DNA of 41,944 nucleotides from Bacillota bacterium (GTDB lineage: Bacteria > Bacillota > Clostridia > Oscillospirales > CAG-272): positions 1 to 41,944 of the forward strand of contig JAQXSY010000113.1 of assembly GCA_029219205.1 (NCBI GenBank). The letters run 5' to 3'. Of this stretch, positions 32,305 through 41,208 are shown one piece after another. Made by a program: the position numbers and the translations under genes. Position 1 is the stretch's first letter, and each line of letters starts with the position of its first letter. The notes beneath the pieces are model-generated. The model ran no database searches. It was not told where the DNA came from and saw only the letters and a program-made list of their open reading frames with translations.

Positions 32305-35300
32305 ATGGAAAAATGGCTTGAAAAAATGATTGATCCGCCGGCGGAATACAGACCCCATCCGTTCTGGTCGTGGAACGACGATCTTGAGGAAGGCGAACTG
32401 CGCCGGCAGATACGCGAGATGAAAAAGACCGGTCACGGCGGCTTTTTTATGCATGCAAGAGACGGTCTTATCACTCCATACATGGGTGAAAAATGGTTTA
32501 AGCTTATAAACGCCTGCTCCGATGAAGCGGAAAAATGCGGAATCGAAGCATGGTGCTATGACGAAAAGGGCTGGCCGAGCGGAAGCGCGGGACACGAGGT
32601 GCCGAATCTCGGCGATTATTACAGAGTAAGGTGGCTGAAGCTGCTGCCGCTCGGCGAAGGCGAAAACACGCAGGGCGAGGTTATCGCGTATTACGGAGTT
32701 AAGGCTGACAACAGCTACCGTATACTGAGCCGCAGCCGCGGCGAAGCGGAGGAGGCGCTGGGCGAAGACGAAAAAATGATGTACGCGACGCAGTTTACCG
32801 GCGGCGACTACATCGACATACTGAATCCCGACGTTGTACGCAAGTTCATAGACGTAACCTACGAGCGCTATGCAAAAGAGTCGGAGGATGAATTTAAGCG
32901 CGGCACGCTTCACGGATTCTTTACGGACGAGCCGCAGTACTCGCTCTGCAAGACGCCGTATTCAACGATAACCGAAGCCGAATTCATGAAGGAGTATAAT
33001 TACAGCATAGTGGACAACATTCCGGCGCTGTTTTTGGGACGCGACGGAATGGAGGCAGTGAGGTACGACTACTGGAAGCTGGTCAGCAGACTGTTCACGG
33101 AGTCCTTTGCAAAGCAGATATACGAATGGTGCGACGCGCACAACTGCAGTTTCACCGGCCACGCGATGATGGAAGACAACATGCTCTGTCAGATTCACTG
33201 CACGGGCGGCTGTATGCCGATGTACGAATATATGCACATACCCGGCATAGACTGGCTCGGACGCGGCGTGGGGCGCGACCGTGTGAAACCAGATCACGTT
33301 GAGTCGGTTACGCCGCTTCAGCTGGGTTCGGTTGCGGCGCAGCTCGGAAAGCATCACGTAATAAGCGAGATGTTCGCGCTTGCCGGATGGGACGTATCGT
33401 TCCGCGAACTCAGATTTATAGCAGAGTGGCAGTTCTTGGGCGGCGTAAACATGATTTGTCAGCATCTTGAAGGATATACGCTGCGAGGAATGCGCAAGGG
33501 CGACTACCCGCCCGGAATGTTCTATCAGTCTCCGTGGTGGAACGAGTACAAAAACTTCAACGACACGTTAAGCCGTCTCGGAATGCTGCTTGCAAACGGA
33601 GAGAGCGACCCCGGCATACTGCTTCTGCATCCGATGCATTCGGTATGGCTGAAATATACAAACGACAACCTGAACGCCGAACAGGAGTACGACGACACAT
33701 TCAACCTTGCAAACTACACGCTCGACGAGCTGCATCTTGTATATCATCTCGGCGACGAGACGATCATGGCGCGCCACGGACGTGTTGAAAACGGCAGACT
33801 GATAATCGGAAAATGCTCGTATCATACCGTATTCATCCCGTCGATATTCGGACTTGACAGAAGCACCGTTGAATTGTTTAAGAAGTTTGAAGAAGAGGGC
33901 GGACGCATTATTTCTCTCGGCGAAAAGCCCGAATTTATCAGCGGAAGACGCTGCCCCGAGGAGCTTGCGGAGCTGACTTCAAAATGGATTGACCTTCCGC
34001 TCGAGGGCGAAGAACTTAAGCAGTACATAACGATTAACGGATTAAAGAAAGTTACGGTCAGCGGTCCCGACGGAGAGGATCCGAAAATCCACGTGACAGT
34101 ACGTGATTATCCCGGTGAAAACCGCCGCGTTTATATGTTTTTGAACACGGATATCGAAAAGAAGCGCCGCGTCCGCATCGACCTTCCCGAAGCCGAGGCC
34201 GTTGAGTTTATGCCCGAGGACATGAGCTTCCGTTCGCATCCGGTTATCAGCCGCAAGAACGGAATTTCGCTTGACGTTTGGTTTTGTCCCATGGAATCGC
34301 ACACGTTCATAGCCGGAGAAGGACTGCCCGAGGCAGAGCCGGTGCTGTCGTCCTGCGAATCCGCGCCTCTTAAGCTCCAAAACGAGTGGACAATAAGCGA
34401 AAAGAGCTCTCCCAACTCATATCTTATGGAATTCTGCCGCGTCGGCGACGGAAAAGAATGGGGCGAGCTTAAGCACACCTACCTTGCAAGCAAGGAATGC
34501 GAATCGGACAAATGGCGCCGCGTTGAGCCGCAGGTCAGATTTACGTTTGACATTGAGGACAAAGCGGATCTTGACGCCATGAAAGATATGCGGCTGGTTT
34601 CGGAATTCCGTCAGCCCGCGGACATATACGTAAACGGCAGAAAGGCTGAGCTGATTCCCGGAGAATGGTTTGTCGATCACACTTTCTCGGTATACGGAAT
34701 CGGCGGTCTTGTAAAGCACGGCGAAAACGAGATTATCGTCAAAGGCTTCTGCAAAACGTCGGTTGAGGACGGCGTAACCGTATACAGACACGTAAACGAA
34801 TTCGGATATATGTACCTGTTCGGAAACTTCGGAGTATTCCCGGACAAGCCGTATACGTATTCGGAAAATCATTCAATGGTAACGTACGGCAAGCTGAGCC
34901 TCGGAGACAAGGTCACCAAGCTTGAGGGCGGAAACATAACCGCGCAGGGCTGGCCGTTCTTTGCGGGAACCGTCGTTTTGGAGCAGGAAATTGAGATAAA
35001 AGATGCGTCGATCCGCCGTCACATTGATCTCGGAAGTCCCTATGCGGCGTGCGCGAGGGTAATTGTCAACGGAGAGCGCGGCAGGCTTATGGCGTGGGGC
35101 GACTTCACTGAAGATGTTACCGGCAGACTGCATGAAGGTAAAAACAAGATCGAAATTGAGCTTACGACCGGGAACCGCAACTTGCTCGGTCCGCATCACA
35201 TGGAAAATCCCGAGCCTCAATGCGTAGGTCCGAGCGAATTTATCCCCTTTGAACCGAAAAAATGGCTTCCGCGCTTCAGCTTTGTAAAAGCCGGGCTCGG

Positions 35301-35307
35301 AGAATAA
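32305..35307 (+). CDS. GH106-like glycoside hydrolase
   Basis: 1000 aa with no signal peptide, so probably cytoplasmic. The start PHPFWSWNDDLEEGELRRQI followed by MKKTGHGGFFMHARDG is typical of the large TIM-barrel hydrolases related to alpha-L-rhamnosidases of family GH106. Other family-like segments are WCYDEKGWPSG, HGFFTDEPQYS, and HVISEMFALAGW with GGVNMICQHLEGY. The last 350 residues form beta-sandwich domains with a sugar-binding look (ADIYVNGRKAELIPG and ARVIVNGERGRLM). The true substrate could be rhamnosides or another deoxy or uronic glycoside. It heads a run with the acyltransferase-like gene 27 bases downstream and has its own promoter. Confidence 0.7.
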   Translation: MEKWLEKMIDPPAEYRPHPFWSWNDDLEEGELRRQIREMKKTGHGGFFMHARDGLITPYMGEKWFKLINACSDEAEKCGIEAWCYDEKGWPSGSAGHEVPNLGDYYRVRWLKLLPLGEGENTQGEVIAYYGVKADNSYRILSRSRGEAEEALGEDEKMMYATQFTGGDYIDILNPDVVRKFIDVTYERYAKESEDEFKRGTLHGFFTDEPQYSLCKTPYSTITEAEFMKEYNYSIVDNIPALFLGRDGMEAVRYDYWKLVSRLFTESFAKQIYEWCDAHNCSFTGHAMMEDNMLCQIHCTGGCMPMYEYMHIPGIDWLGRGVGRDRVKPDHVESVTPLQLGSVAAQLGKHHVISEMFALAGWDVSFRELRFIAEWQFLGGVNMICQHLEGYTLRGMRKGDYPPGMFYQSPWWNEYKNFNDTLSRLGMLLANGESDPGILLLHPMHSVWLKYTNDNLNAEQEYDDTFNLANYTLDELHLVYHLGDETIMARHGRVENGRLIIGKCSYHTVFIPSIFGLDRSTVELFKKFEEEGGRIISLGEKPEFISGRRCPEELAELTSKWIDLPLEGEELKQYITINGLKKVTVSGPDGEDPKIHVTVRDYPGENRRVYMFLNTDIEKKRRVRIDLPEAEAVEFMPEDMSFRSHPVISRKNGISLDVWFCPMESHTFIAGEGLPEAEPVLSSCESAPLKLQNEWTISEKSSPNSYLMEFCRVGDGKEWGELKHTYLASKECESDKWRRVEPQVRFTFDIEDKADLDAMKDMRLVSEFRQPADIYVNGRKAELIPGEWFVDHTFSVYGIGGLVKHGENEIIVKGFCKTSVEDGVTVYRHVNEFGYMYLFGNFGVFPDKPYTYSENHSMVTYGKLSLGDKVTKLEGGNITAQGWPFFAGTVVLEQEIEIKDASIRRHIDLGSPYAACARVIVNGERGRLMAWGDFTEDVTGRLHEGKNKIEIELTTGNRNLLGPHHMENPEPQCVGPSEFIPFEPKKWLPRFSFVKAGLGE

Positions 35308-35334
35308 AAAAATAAAAAACGGAGGCACATTGCA

Positions 35335-36237
35335 ATGACTGATTACAAGATCTACGAGCAGCATATAACAACGCTTAACGAAAAAATAAAAATGCCGGAG
35401 AACGCGCACCGTAAGGTGCTTGAGATATGCCGCGCAGTGTGCGGCTCCGAAGAGCTTTTTGCAAAATATAAAGACATAGAAGCCCGTTATTTTGCGGGAA
35501 CGGGCGACACGCGGGACGAAGTTTTTGCGCTCGGAGAGGAAAACGGCTTCAACCGCTACGAATTCGCGCTTGCGCTGTGCGAGATGTACTCGCTGCATAC
35601 GCTTGAGATATACCGCTGGCGCCAATATCCCATGGACGTATACTACGACTCGTTTCTTGATCTTGTGATCTGGTCGCGCGTGTGCGAGGGAACATACGGC
35701 GTATTCGGCATTGAGAATTACGGCTGGGTTTCCAGTCAGATACGCGCGAATATATTCAGACTGGGCCGACTCCAGTTCCACTTTATCCGAAGCAATTTTG
35801 ATTACAGCCGCGCCGGCGTTCATGTCAGACCCAACCAGCTGGTAATAAACATTCACATTCCCGAGGGCGACGGAATTACGCGTGAAAAGCGGTATGATTC
35901 ATACCGCAGGGCGTATGAATTTTTCGAGCAGACCGGAAACGCCGTTTTCGTATGCTCGTCATGGCTGCTCTACCCGGGACATGAGGAATTTCTGTATCCG
36001 GAATCGAACATACTTGATTTTATGCACGATTTTGAAATAATAAACTCAAGCGAATCGCCGAACGGACTCGGAGGAGACACATGGCGCGTATTCGGCTACG
36101 GAAAGTACGATTCTCCCGCGGATTATCCCGAACGCACCCGTCTGCAAAGAGCCTACAAACAGCGTCTTCTTGAAAAAAAGCCGACCGGAAGCGGCTATGG
36201 AGTATTTATTTTTGACGGAGAAAAGATACTCAAATAA
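35335..36237 (+). CDS. GNAT-like acyltransferase (DUF5596 type)
   Basis: 300 aa, soluble. The N-terminal half is helical; the C-terminal half contains LVINIHIPEGDGIT, then SYRRAYEFFEQTGNAVFVCSSW split at residues about 183-205, and EFLYPESNILDFMHDFEI. This order matches the N-acyltransferase N-terminal plus GNAT-like C-terminal pair found in Firmicutes, often beside carbohydrate genes. The acyl donor and acceptor are not known. ACGGAGG precedes the ATG. It lies directly after the hydrolase gene and is followed by a terminator, so the two probably form one transcript, with a possible role in acylating or de-decorating sugars (inference). Confidence 0.65.
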   Translation: MTDYKIYEQHITTLNEKIKMPENAHRKVLEICRAVCGSEELFAKYKDIEARYFAGTGDTRDEVFALGEENGFNRYEFALALCEMYSLHTLEIYRWRQYPMDVYYDSFLDLVIWSRVCEGTYGVFGIENYGWVSSQIRANIFRLGRLQFHFIRSNFDYSRAGVHVRPNQLVINIHIPEGDGITREKRYDSYRRAYEFFEQTGNAVFVCSSWLLYPGHEEFLYPESNILDFMHDFEIINSSESPNGLGGDTWRVFGYGKYDSPADYPERTRLQRAYKQRLLEKKPTGSGYGVFIFDGEKILK

Positions 36238-36296
36238 GACGGCGGCGCCAAAACGGATGTGAGACGTAAAAACTGCGGAACAAAGCTGCGGAAGGA

Positions 36297-36328
36297 TGCG
36301 CGTATAAATAAAGCTACGCGTGTTTTTT
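36297..36328 (+). terminator. Terminator after acyltransferase-like gene
   Basis: TGCGCGTA (36297-36304) pairs with TACGCGTG (36315-36322) with two G-T wobbles, ten-base loop, followed by six T. The rest of the 180-base gap to the next gene shows no other structure I can support. Confidence 0.6.
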
Positions 36329-36419
36329 CGGAATTTCGCGGATATTGCCGGACTTTTAAAACGTCAAAAAAAGCACGCCGAATAAAGGCGTATCAGATGA
36401 AATGGAGACAATTCCGAAA

Positions 36420-37862
36420 ATGAAAAAGCCTGCACTTTTCCTGCTTGCAGCGCTCTGCATTGTGCTTTCCGGCTGCGTAAAACGTCATAGCTACGGCGAA
36501 TGGATTATAACAAAGCCGGCAGACTGCCAAAACGAGGGAGAGGAAGCCAGAGTCTGCGCCGACTGCGGCAAAACCGAGACGCGTACAATCCCGAAAACGG
36601 AGCACGAAGAACAGCTTGTCAGACTTTTTTGCGGCGGGGATGAGCTTGGCAGAACGGGAGAGTTTGTCTGCTTAAACTGCGGAGAAACGGAGGTGCGCGC
36701 CGTCGTACCGGACGATGTCGGTATTCCTGTCATTGAAATAACCGGTTCGCTTGAGGGCATTTCAAAGGAAAAAAACGTTGATGTGAAGTTCGTTTACAGC
36801 GACGGCAAAAGAAGCATAACGTCGGACGCGACGCTTAAGCTTCAGGGTACGTCGAGTATTGTTAACCCGAAAAAAAACTTCACGATAAAGTTCGTGAAGA
36901 AAGACGGAGAAAAGAACAAGATAGAATTTGACAGCCGGTGGGGCGCGCATTCAAAATACTGTCTGAAAGCCAACTACAACGACTTTTCACAGGCGCGGAA
37001 CATTGTTTCTGCAAGACTCTATGGGCAGGTTGTGCGCGACAGAGGGGACGCGGAGCTTGAAGCCATGCCGAACTGCGGCGCTGTTGACGGATATCCCGTG
37101 CTTATTTACCATAACGGCGCGTATCTCGGACTGTATACGCTGAACATACCGAAGGACGAATGGATGTTTGGCATGGACGGACAAACGCGTCAGGCGATGC
37201 TTATGGCGGACACACGAACGGACTCGGTCAGACTGCTTGAGCCGATCGGAGAAAGCTACGCCGACAGCGGCTGGGAGGTTGAATACTGTTCAACCGAGGA
37301 CGACGGATGGGTACGCGAATCGTTCAACCGGTTTATAGAATTTCTCGGAAAAGTCGGAGACGAAGAGCTTCGCCGGAGCCTTTCGGACTTTATTGACGTT
37401 GACCGTGCGATTGACTCGATGCTTCACACATTCGTAATTGCCGGCACGGACAATACCGAGAAGAACATTCTCTGGGTAACGCTTGACGGAGAAAAATGGT
37501 ATCCGTCCGTATACGACATGGACTCGGCGTGGGGACTTTCCGACACAGGCGCAGAAATATACCCGCCGGACGTAACTCTGCCGGGTAAGGTTTATTCAAA
37601 TCTGCTTTTTGAGCGTCTGCTTACCGCATACCGCGCGGAAGTTGAAGCGCGGTATGCGGAGCTTAGAGGAGACGTTTATTCGCTTGAGAACATAGAACGG
37701 ACTTTTGAAGAGTTTTTCTCAATTATACCGGAAGTTGTGAGGGAAAGCGAGCGCGAGCGCTGGAAGGATATACCAAATAAAAACGCGCTGTATGATCAGA
37801 TTTGCGTTTTTGCTTTTCAGCGGCTTCCGCTGCTCGACAGTATCTTTAACTACGGCCGGTGA
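36420..37862 (+). CDS. CotH-family kinase lipoprotein
   Basis: 480 aa. Signal peptide with lipobox (VLSG-C, Cys19) indicates an outer-surface lipoprotein. Residues about 30-105 hold two short cysteine modules (CQNEGEEARVCADCGKT and GEFVCLNCGETE) of the kind common in Firmicute surface proteins. The remaining part is the CotH kinase domain: LKLQGTSSIVNPKKNFTIKF, YCLKANYNDFSQARN and, at residues 365-368, YDMD, the metal-binding motif. CotH phosphorylates spore-coat proteins in Bacillus; many Clostridia have surface versions with unknown targets. I chose ATG 36420 over 36402 because GGAG lies about 12 bases before it and the six-residue extension weakens the signal peptide. Confidence 0.85.
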   Translation: MKKPALFLLAALCIVLSGCVKRHSYGEWIITKPADCQNEGEEARVCADCGKTETRTIPKTEHEEQLVRLFCGGDELGRTGEFVCLNCGETEVRAVVPDDVGIPVIEITGSLEGISKEKNVDVKFVYSDGKRSITSDATLKLQGTSSIVNPKKNFTIKFVKKDGEKNKIEFDSRWGAHSKYCLKANYNDFSQARNIVSARLYGQVVRDRGDAELEAMPNCGAVDGYPVLIYHNGAYLGLYTLNIPKDEWMFGMDGQTRQAMLMADTRTDSVRLLEPIGESYADSGWEVEYCSTEDDGWVRESFNRFIEFLGKVGDEELRRSLSDFIDVDRAIDSMLHTFVIAGTDNTEKNILWVTLDGEKWYPSVYDMDSAWGLSDTGAEIYPPDVTLPGKVYSNLLFERLLTAYRAEVEARYAELRGDVYSLENIERTFEEFFSIIPEVVRESERERWKDIPNKNALYDQICVFAFQRLPLLDSIFNYGR

Positions 37863-37891
37863 TTTTTCGGCTGTTTTACAAAAGCATAGGT

Positions 37892-37907
37892 AAACCGGGG
37901 TTCATAC
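37892..37907 (+). repeat. Left copy of imperfect 16-base direct repeat
   Basis: TAAACCGGGGTTCATA at the 3' end of the solute-binding protein gene matches 14 of 16 bases with 39381-39396 beyond the 5' end of the same gene. The stop codon lies within this copy. Confidence 0.6.
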
Positions 37908-39344
37908 TTCAAGCTTGCTTAAAGTTTTTTTCAGGCTGGAGTTGAACCCCTTGGCTTTTGTATCAATAACGCGCTGCCATGAGTTCGTATTTGTCATGGT
38001 TTCGGTGAACGCGTCGAAAACGTTCCCCCAGCCGAAAAACGAACATATGTCAAAGGTTGTGTTGCTGTAAATAATATTAATCATGCGGATTGCGTCTTCG
38101 TCGCCCCGGCCGATTTTGTAATATATCGTGCGGTCGATGACCTCCGGAGTTACGAGCTGCTGCGCATAGTAGCCGAGAGCGTTCATAACGTCGCCGGTCA
38201 TGTCGTAATATTTAACCGGAAGCGTGGTCGGAACCGACGTGTAGGTTGTGCCGGTTCTGCCGCACACGCTTATGTAGTCCTGCTGTGCTTCGTTTTGCTT
38301 GGGCATAGGGATTATGCCGTAGTCGGTTTCCATGTTGCGGAAGGTGTTTCCGATGATCAGCGCCCACGGATAGAAAAGGATTTTGTCCTGCGTGAATATT
38401 TGCGCTCCCATTTTGTTAAGACAGTTTTGAGGCTGAATTACGTAGTCGCGCACTTTGTTGAAAATATCGATATTGGACTCGTCGGCAGCAACAAGAGTTA
38501 TGTCGCCCGCGTTGTCGCGCTTTGTGAGTCTGCCGCCGCACGCAAAGTAGAGATTGTGTATCCCGTCGCTGTGACCTATTCCGTAGCGGTCGTTTTCGTC
38601 GAATTTTCCGTCGTTGTTCAGGTCCTTGTTCGCATTTTGCGCCATTTCAAACATTTTGTCAAGCGTCCACTCGTTTTTATCCGCAAGCTCGTACGGATTT
38701 TCAAGATTCAGGTCGCTTATGAGCATTTTGTTAAAGAATATGGCTTCAACGGCAGTTATAAAGCCAAGATTGAAATGTCCCGTCATGGCGTAGGTCTGAT
38801 TGTAAAACGTAAATTCTTCAATCGAGCGTTCGTTCCACCAGGACGCATCCATGTTGAGATTTTCGATATTTTTCAGATTTAAAAGAGCCTCCGGACTCTT
38901 CATTATCTCATAAAGCGCGTTTCCGGTGCAGCTTATCATGTTGGCGATATAGTCTCCCGCCATGATTGTTGACGCAATTTTGTTGTATGCGGACATCTCG
39001 GGCAGCTGCAGGAACTTTATTTTTACTTCGAGCTCGTTTTCAACCTTTGCGTTTCGCCGGAATATGCCGGTCTCGATCGGATCCGAGGATTCTGTTTCTT
39101 CAAACGATTCGCATATATGGCTGATGATGGACCAGGACGAGCTGTGTCCCCAGGTAGTAAAATCGGCTCCGTCGTATTTAACGCCGGGGCTTACGTACTC
39201 TGATGGCTTGGTTGTTTCGTCTGAGCTTATCGGCTTTTCCGAGCTGTTTTCGTCCGTACCGGCGTTTTTTTCGGCGCAGGATGCAAAAACCGGAGTAAGG
39301 ATGATAATAAGCAGCAGAAGCAGTGAAATCGTTTTTTTCATCAT
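37902..39344 (-). CDS. Extracellular solute-binding lipoprotein (ABC sugar transport)
   Basis: 480 aa. The first residues form a signal peptide with lipobox FAS-C (Cys23 if the start is 39344). After a Ser/Thr/Glu linker the sequence follows the family 1 sugar-binding fold, with KIKFLQLPEMSAYNKIASTI, NLGFITAVEAIFFNKMLI and the calcium-loop-like DLNNDGKFDENDRYG. It would capture a carbohydrate outside the membrane for an ABC importer. No permease or ATPase gene is in the window, so it is an orphan. Starts at 39344 and 39341 are both possible (AAAGG five or eight bases upstream); the annotated upstream extension to 39395 has no ribosome site. It is convergent with the CotH gene. Confidence 0.88.
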   Translation of the reverse strand: MMKKTISLLLLLIIILTPVFASCAEKNAGTDENSSEKPISSDETTKPSEYVSPGVKYDGADFTTWGHSSSWSIISHICESFEETESSDPIETGIFRRNAKVENELEVKIKFLQLPEMSAYNKIASTIMAGDYIANMISCTGNALYEIMKSPEALLNLKNIENLNMDASWWNERSIEEFTFYNQTYAMTGHFNLGFITAVEAIFFNKMLISDLNLENPYELADKNEWTLDKMFEMAQNANKDLNNDGKFDENDRYGIGHSDGIHNLYFACGGRLTKRDNAGDITLVAADESNIDIFNKVRDYVIQPQNCLNKMGAQIFTQDKILFYPWALIIGNTFRNMETDYGIIPMPKQNEAQQDYISVCGRTGTTYTSVPTTLPVKYYDMTGDVMNALGYYAQQLVTPEVIDRTIYYKIGRGDEDAIRMINIIYSNTTFDICSFFGWGNVFDAFTETMTNTNSWQRVIDTKAKGFNSSLKKTLSKLEV

Positions 39345-39380
39345 GAATACCTTTCTGAAAATTGTGTAAATTTTTTTCTT

Positions 39381-39396
39381 TAACCGGGGGTTCATA
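39381..39396 (+). repeat. Right copy of imperfect 16-base direct repeat
   Basis: TAACCGGGGGTTCATA, 14 of 16 identical to the copy at 37892-37907. Together the copies bracket the solute-binding protein gene. Confidence 0.6.
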
Positions 39397-39455
39397 GAGA
39401 AAAATGCGCGAAGTCGCTTTGCTGATTTTATTTCAATAATCCATTCTATATAATA

Positions 39456-39484
39456 ATCTTAACATAACTGGCGTTATAAGTCAA
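39456..39484 (-). promoter_or_regulatory. Promoter for solute-binding lipoprotein gene
   Basis: On the minus strand TTGACT (39484-39479), 17-base spacer, TAAGAT (39461-39456). Predicted start near 39449, leaving a leader of about 105 bases. Confidence 0.55.
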
Positions 39485-39527
39485 CCTCATAATTATGCAA
39501 AAACAACAATAATAAAATATTATTAAC

Positions 39528-39556
39528 TTGACACGGCAAATCCCTTATGATATAAT
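39528..39556 (+). promoter_or_regulatory. Consensus sigma-A promoter for CNNM gene
   Basis: A perfect TTGACA (39528-39533), 17-base spacer, TATAAT (39551-39556). The best promoter in the window. It is divergent from the solute-binding protein promoter, 43 bases away; the whole gap between 39397 and 39639 is A/T-rich. Confidence 0.9.
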
Positions 39557-39574
39557 TAGCGAAACGGAGCAAAG

Positions 39575-39601
39575 CGCCGTCACAAATTTTACGTGACTGC
39601 G
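39575..39601 (+). other. Hairpin in the CNNM mRNA leader
   Basis: CGCCGTCAC (39575-39583) pairs with GTGACTGCG (39593-39601) with one mismatch and a nine-base loop, starting about 12 bases after the predicted transcript start. No T-run follows, so it is not a terminator; a stabilising or regulatory 5' stem is possible. Confidence 0.45.
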
Positions 39602-39639
39602 TTCATCCGTTAAAAAATACATAACAGGAGTTGAAAAAT

Positions 39640-39699
39640 TTGGAAGACGGCAGTATTCCCCGATGTGAACGCGGCAGAAAGAAGGTGTCCGCATGGTAG
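39640..39699 (+). CDS. Possible 19-aa leader peptide ahead of the CNNM gene
   Basis: TTG 39640 is preceded by AGGAG at a nine-base spacing, a better ribosome site than most genes here have. The frame encodes 19 residues (LEDGSIPRCERGRKKVSAW, first residue read as Met) and stops at TAG 39697-39699, overlapping the CNNM start codon at 39693. The arrangement would couple the two. It may be chance; there is no other evidence that it is translated. Confidence 0.35.
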   Translation: MEDGSIPRCERGRKKVSAW

Positions 39700-40970
39700 A
39701 AAGAGATATAATTACCATAGCGGCAATGGTCATACTGATCCTTTTCAGCGCGTTTTTTTCGGCGACTGAAACAGCGTTTACATCCGCGAGCCGGTCAAAG
39801 CTGACGCTTTTGGCGGACAAAAAAGACAAGAGCGCGATTCTGGTGCTCAAACTTCTTGACAACTACGACAGCCTTATATCGACGATACTGATAGGAAACA
39901 ACATTGTCAATATTCTGTCGGCGTCGATATGCACTTTGTTTTTCGTAAAGCACCTGGGCGATCATGGTACCGTAGTGTCAACGGCGGTTATGACCGTCGC
40001 AGTGCTGATTTTCGGTGAGATTTCGCCGAAAAACATGGCGAAACGAAAGCCGGAGAGGTTTGCAATTATTTCGGCGCCGGTGATACGCGCGCTGATATGG
40101 CTGCTGTATCCGCTGAATTATGTGTTTTCGCTGTGGAACAAGCTGCTTATCAAGCTTTTCGGGAGCGAGGACGATCGCCGCATAACCGACGAAGAGCTGC
40201 TCACGATAGTTGAGGAGGCGTGCGAGGACGGTACGTTCGGAAAGCAGCAGAGCGACCTTATCTGTTCGGCGATTGAATTTGAGGATCAGAAGGCGGCGAA
40301 CATACTCACGCCGCGCGTCGACGTCACGAGCGTTCCGCTTGACATACCGCTCGGGGAGCTTAACGACACATTCCGTGAGAGCGGATTTTCAAGACTTCCC
40401 GTATACGGTGAAAACATCGACGACGTTGTCGGCATCATTCATCAGAAGGACGTTTGCTATATGAACGCACAGGACTTTGATCTCAGCTGTCTGATGAAAA
40501 AGCCGCTGTTTACGACTCCGAACGCGAGGGCGGCGGATCTTTTGCGAATTCTGCAGAAGGAAAAATCGCACATGGCGATCGTGAACGACGAATACGGCGG
40601 TATGATCGGCATTATAACTCTCGAGGACATAATCGAGGAGATTGTCGGCGACATCTGGGACGAATACGACGAGGTTGTAAGCGATATTGTCAAGCTTGGC
40701 GACGACAAATACCGTGTGTCCGGTTCGGCGTCGATTGAAAAGATTGCGGAGCTGTTCGACGACGAAGTTGACGATGAATCCGTTACAACCTTCAACGGCT
40801 GGATAATCGGAAAATTCGGAAGGATTCCGGAAGCCGGTGAAAAGATCTCGGTCGGAGAATATGAGGTAGAGATTATCGAGGCGACCGAAAAGATGGTCAA
40901 GAGCGCGATAATTGAGCGCGTCGCCGCAGAAGAAAAGACCGGGGAAGAGAAGGCCGCGGCGAAGCTTTAA
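39693..40970 (+). CDS. CNNM/CBS-domain transporter (CorC/HlyC family)
   Basis: 425 aa. The N-terminal DUF21/CNNM transmembrane domain (about 1-190, four hydrophobic segments) has SAFFSATETAFTSASRSKL and GEISPKNMAKRKPERFA, both family signatures. A tandem CBS module at about 205-335 includes ILTPRVDVTSVPLD and IVNDEYGGMIGIITLEDIIEEIVGDIWDE (residues about 300-328). A CorC/HlyC C-terminal domain follows (YRVSGSASIEKIAELF). Relatives mediate magnesium or cobalt efflux or resistance, and older annotations call them hemolysins. GAAGG lies about 8 bases before ATG 39693. A strong promoter, hairpin leader and terminator frame it as a single-gene unit. Confidence 0.93.
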   Translation: MVERDIITIAAMVILILFSAFFSATETAFTSASRSKLTLLADKKDKSAILVLKLLDNYDSLISTILIGNNIVNILSASICTLFFVKHLGDHGTVVSTAVMTVAVLIFGEISPKNMAKRKPERFAIISAPVIRALIWLLYPLNYVFSLWNKLLIKLFGSEDDRRITDEELLTIVEEACEDGTFGKQQSDLICSAIEFEDQKAANILTPRVDVTSVPLDIPLGELNDTFRESGFSRLPVYGENIDDVVGIIHQKDVCYMNAQDFDLSCLMKKPLFTTPNARAADLLRILQKEKSHMAIVNDEYGGMIGIITLEDIIEEIVGDIWDEYDEVVSDIVKLGDDKYRVSGSASIEKIAELFDDEVDDESVTTFNGWIIGKFGRIPEAGEKISVGEYEVEIIEATEKMVKSAIIERVAAEEKTGEEKAAAKL

Positions 40971-40984
40971 ATTTAAAAATAATA

Positions 40985-41023
40985 ACGCAGGAAAAGCTAC
41001 GGAGGTTTTTCCTGCGTCTTTTT
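40985..41023 (+). terminator. Terminator after CNNM gene
   Basis: ACGCAGGAAAA (40985-40995) pairs with TTTTCCTGCGT (41007-41017), eleven perfect pairs, followed by C and five T. Confidence 0.88.
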
Positions 41024-41160
41024 GTTAGTGAAAACGGCGGCCTTTGAGGATGCGGAGAGGATAAGGTGGGTTAATTATTCCTTAAAAAAGTTTTTGCAGC
41101 CTTCTTTTGAGGCGATATTGCATATGTTCCGGAAAATCTGCCGGAGGATGAAAGCAAAAC

Positions 41161-41188
41161 GCCCGAAGAAACGACGGATTCTCCGGGC
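41161..41188 (-). terminator. Terminator of the QueD-like gene
   Basis: GCCCGAAGAA (41161-41170) and TTCTCCGGGC (41179-41188) form a near-perfect stem just past the minus-strand stop. On the minus strand it is followed by GTTTTGCTTT; the plus-strand side is also T-rich, so it could work both ways. Nothing else supportable lies between 41024 and 41208. Confidence 0.55.
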
Positions 41189-41208
41189 ATTTTGTTTGCA
41201 CATATGGA

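Noticed and set aside
37892-39396. Transposon or att-type ends around the sugar-binding gene
   Set aside because: There is no transposase, integrase or inverted repeat; only the imperfect direct repeat is seen, so it is reported as a finding and not as a mobile element.
39563-39692. Magnesium (M-box) or yybP-ykoY riboswitch before the CNNM gene
   Set aside because: The leader is under 140 bases and lacks the conserved elements of either class; only one stem is seen.
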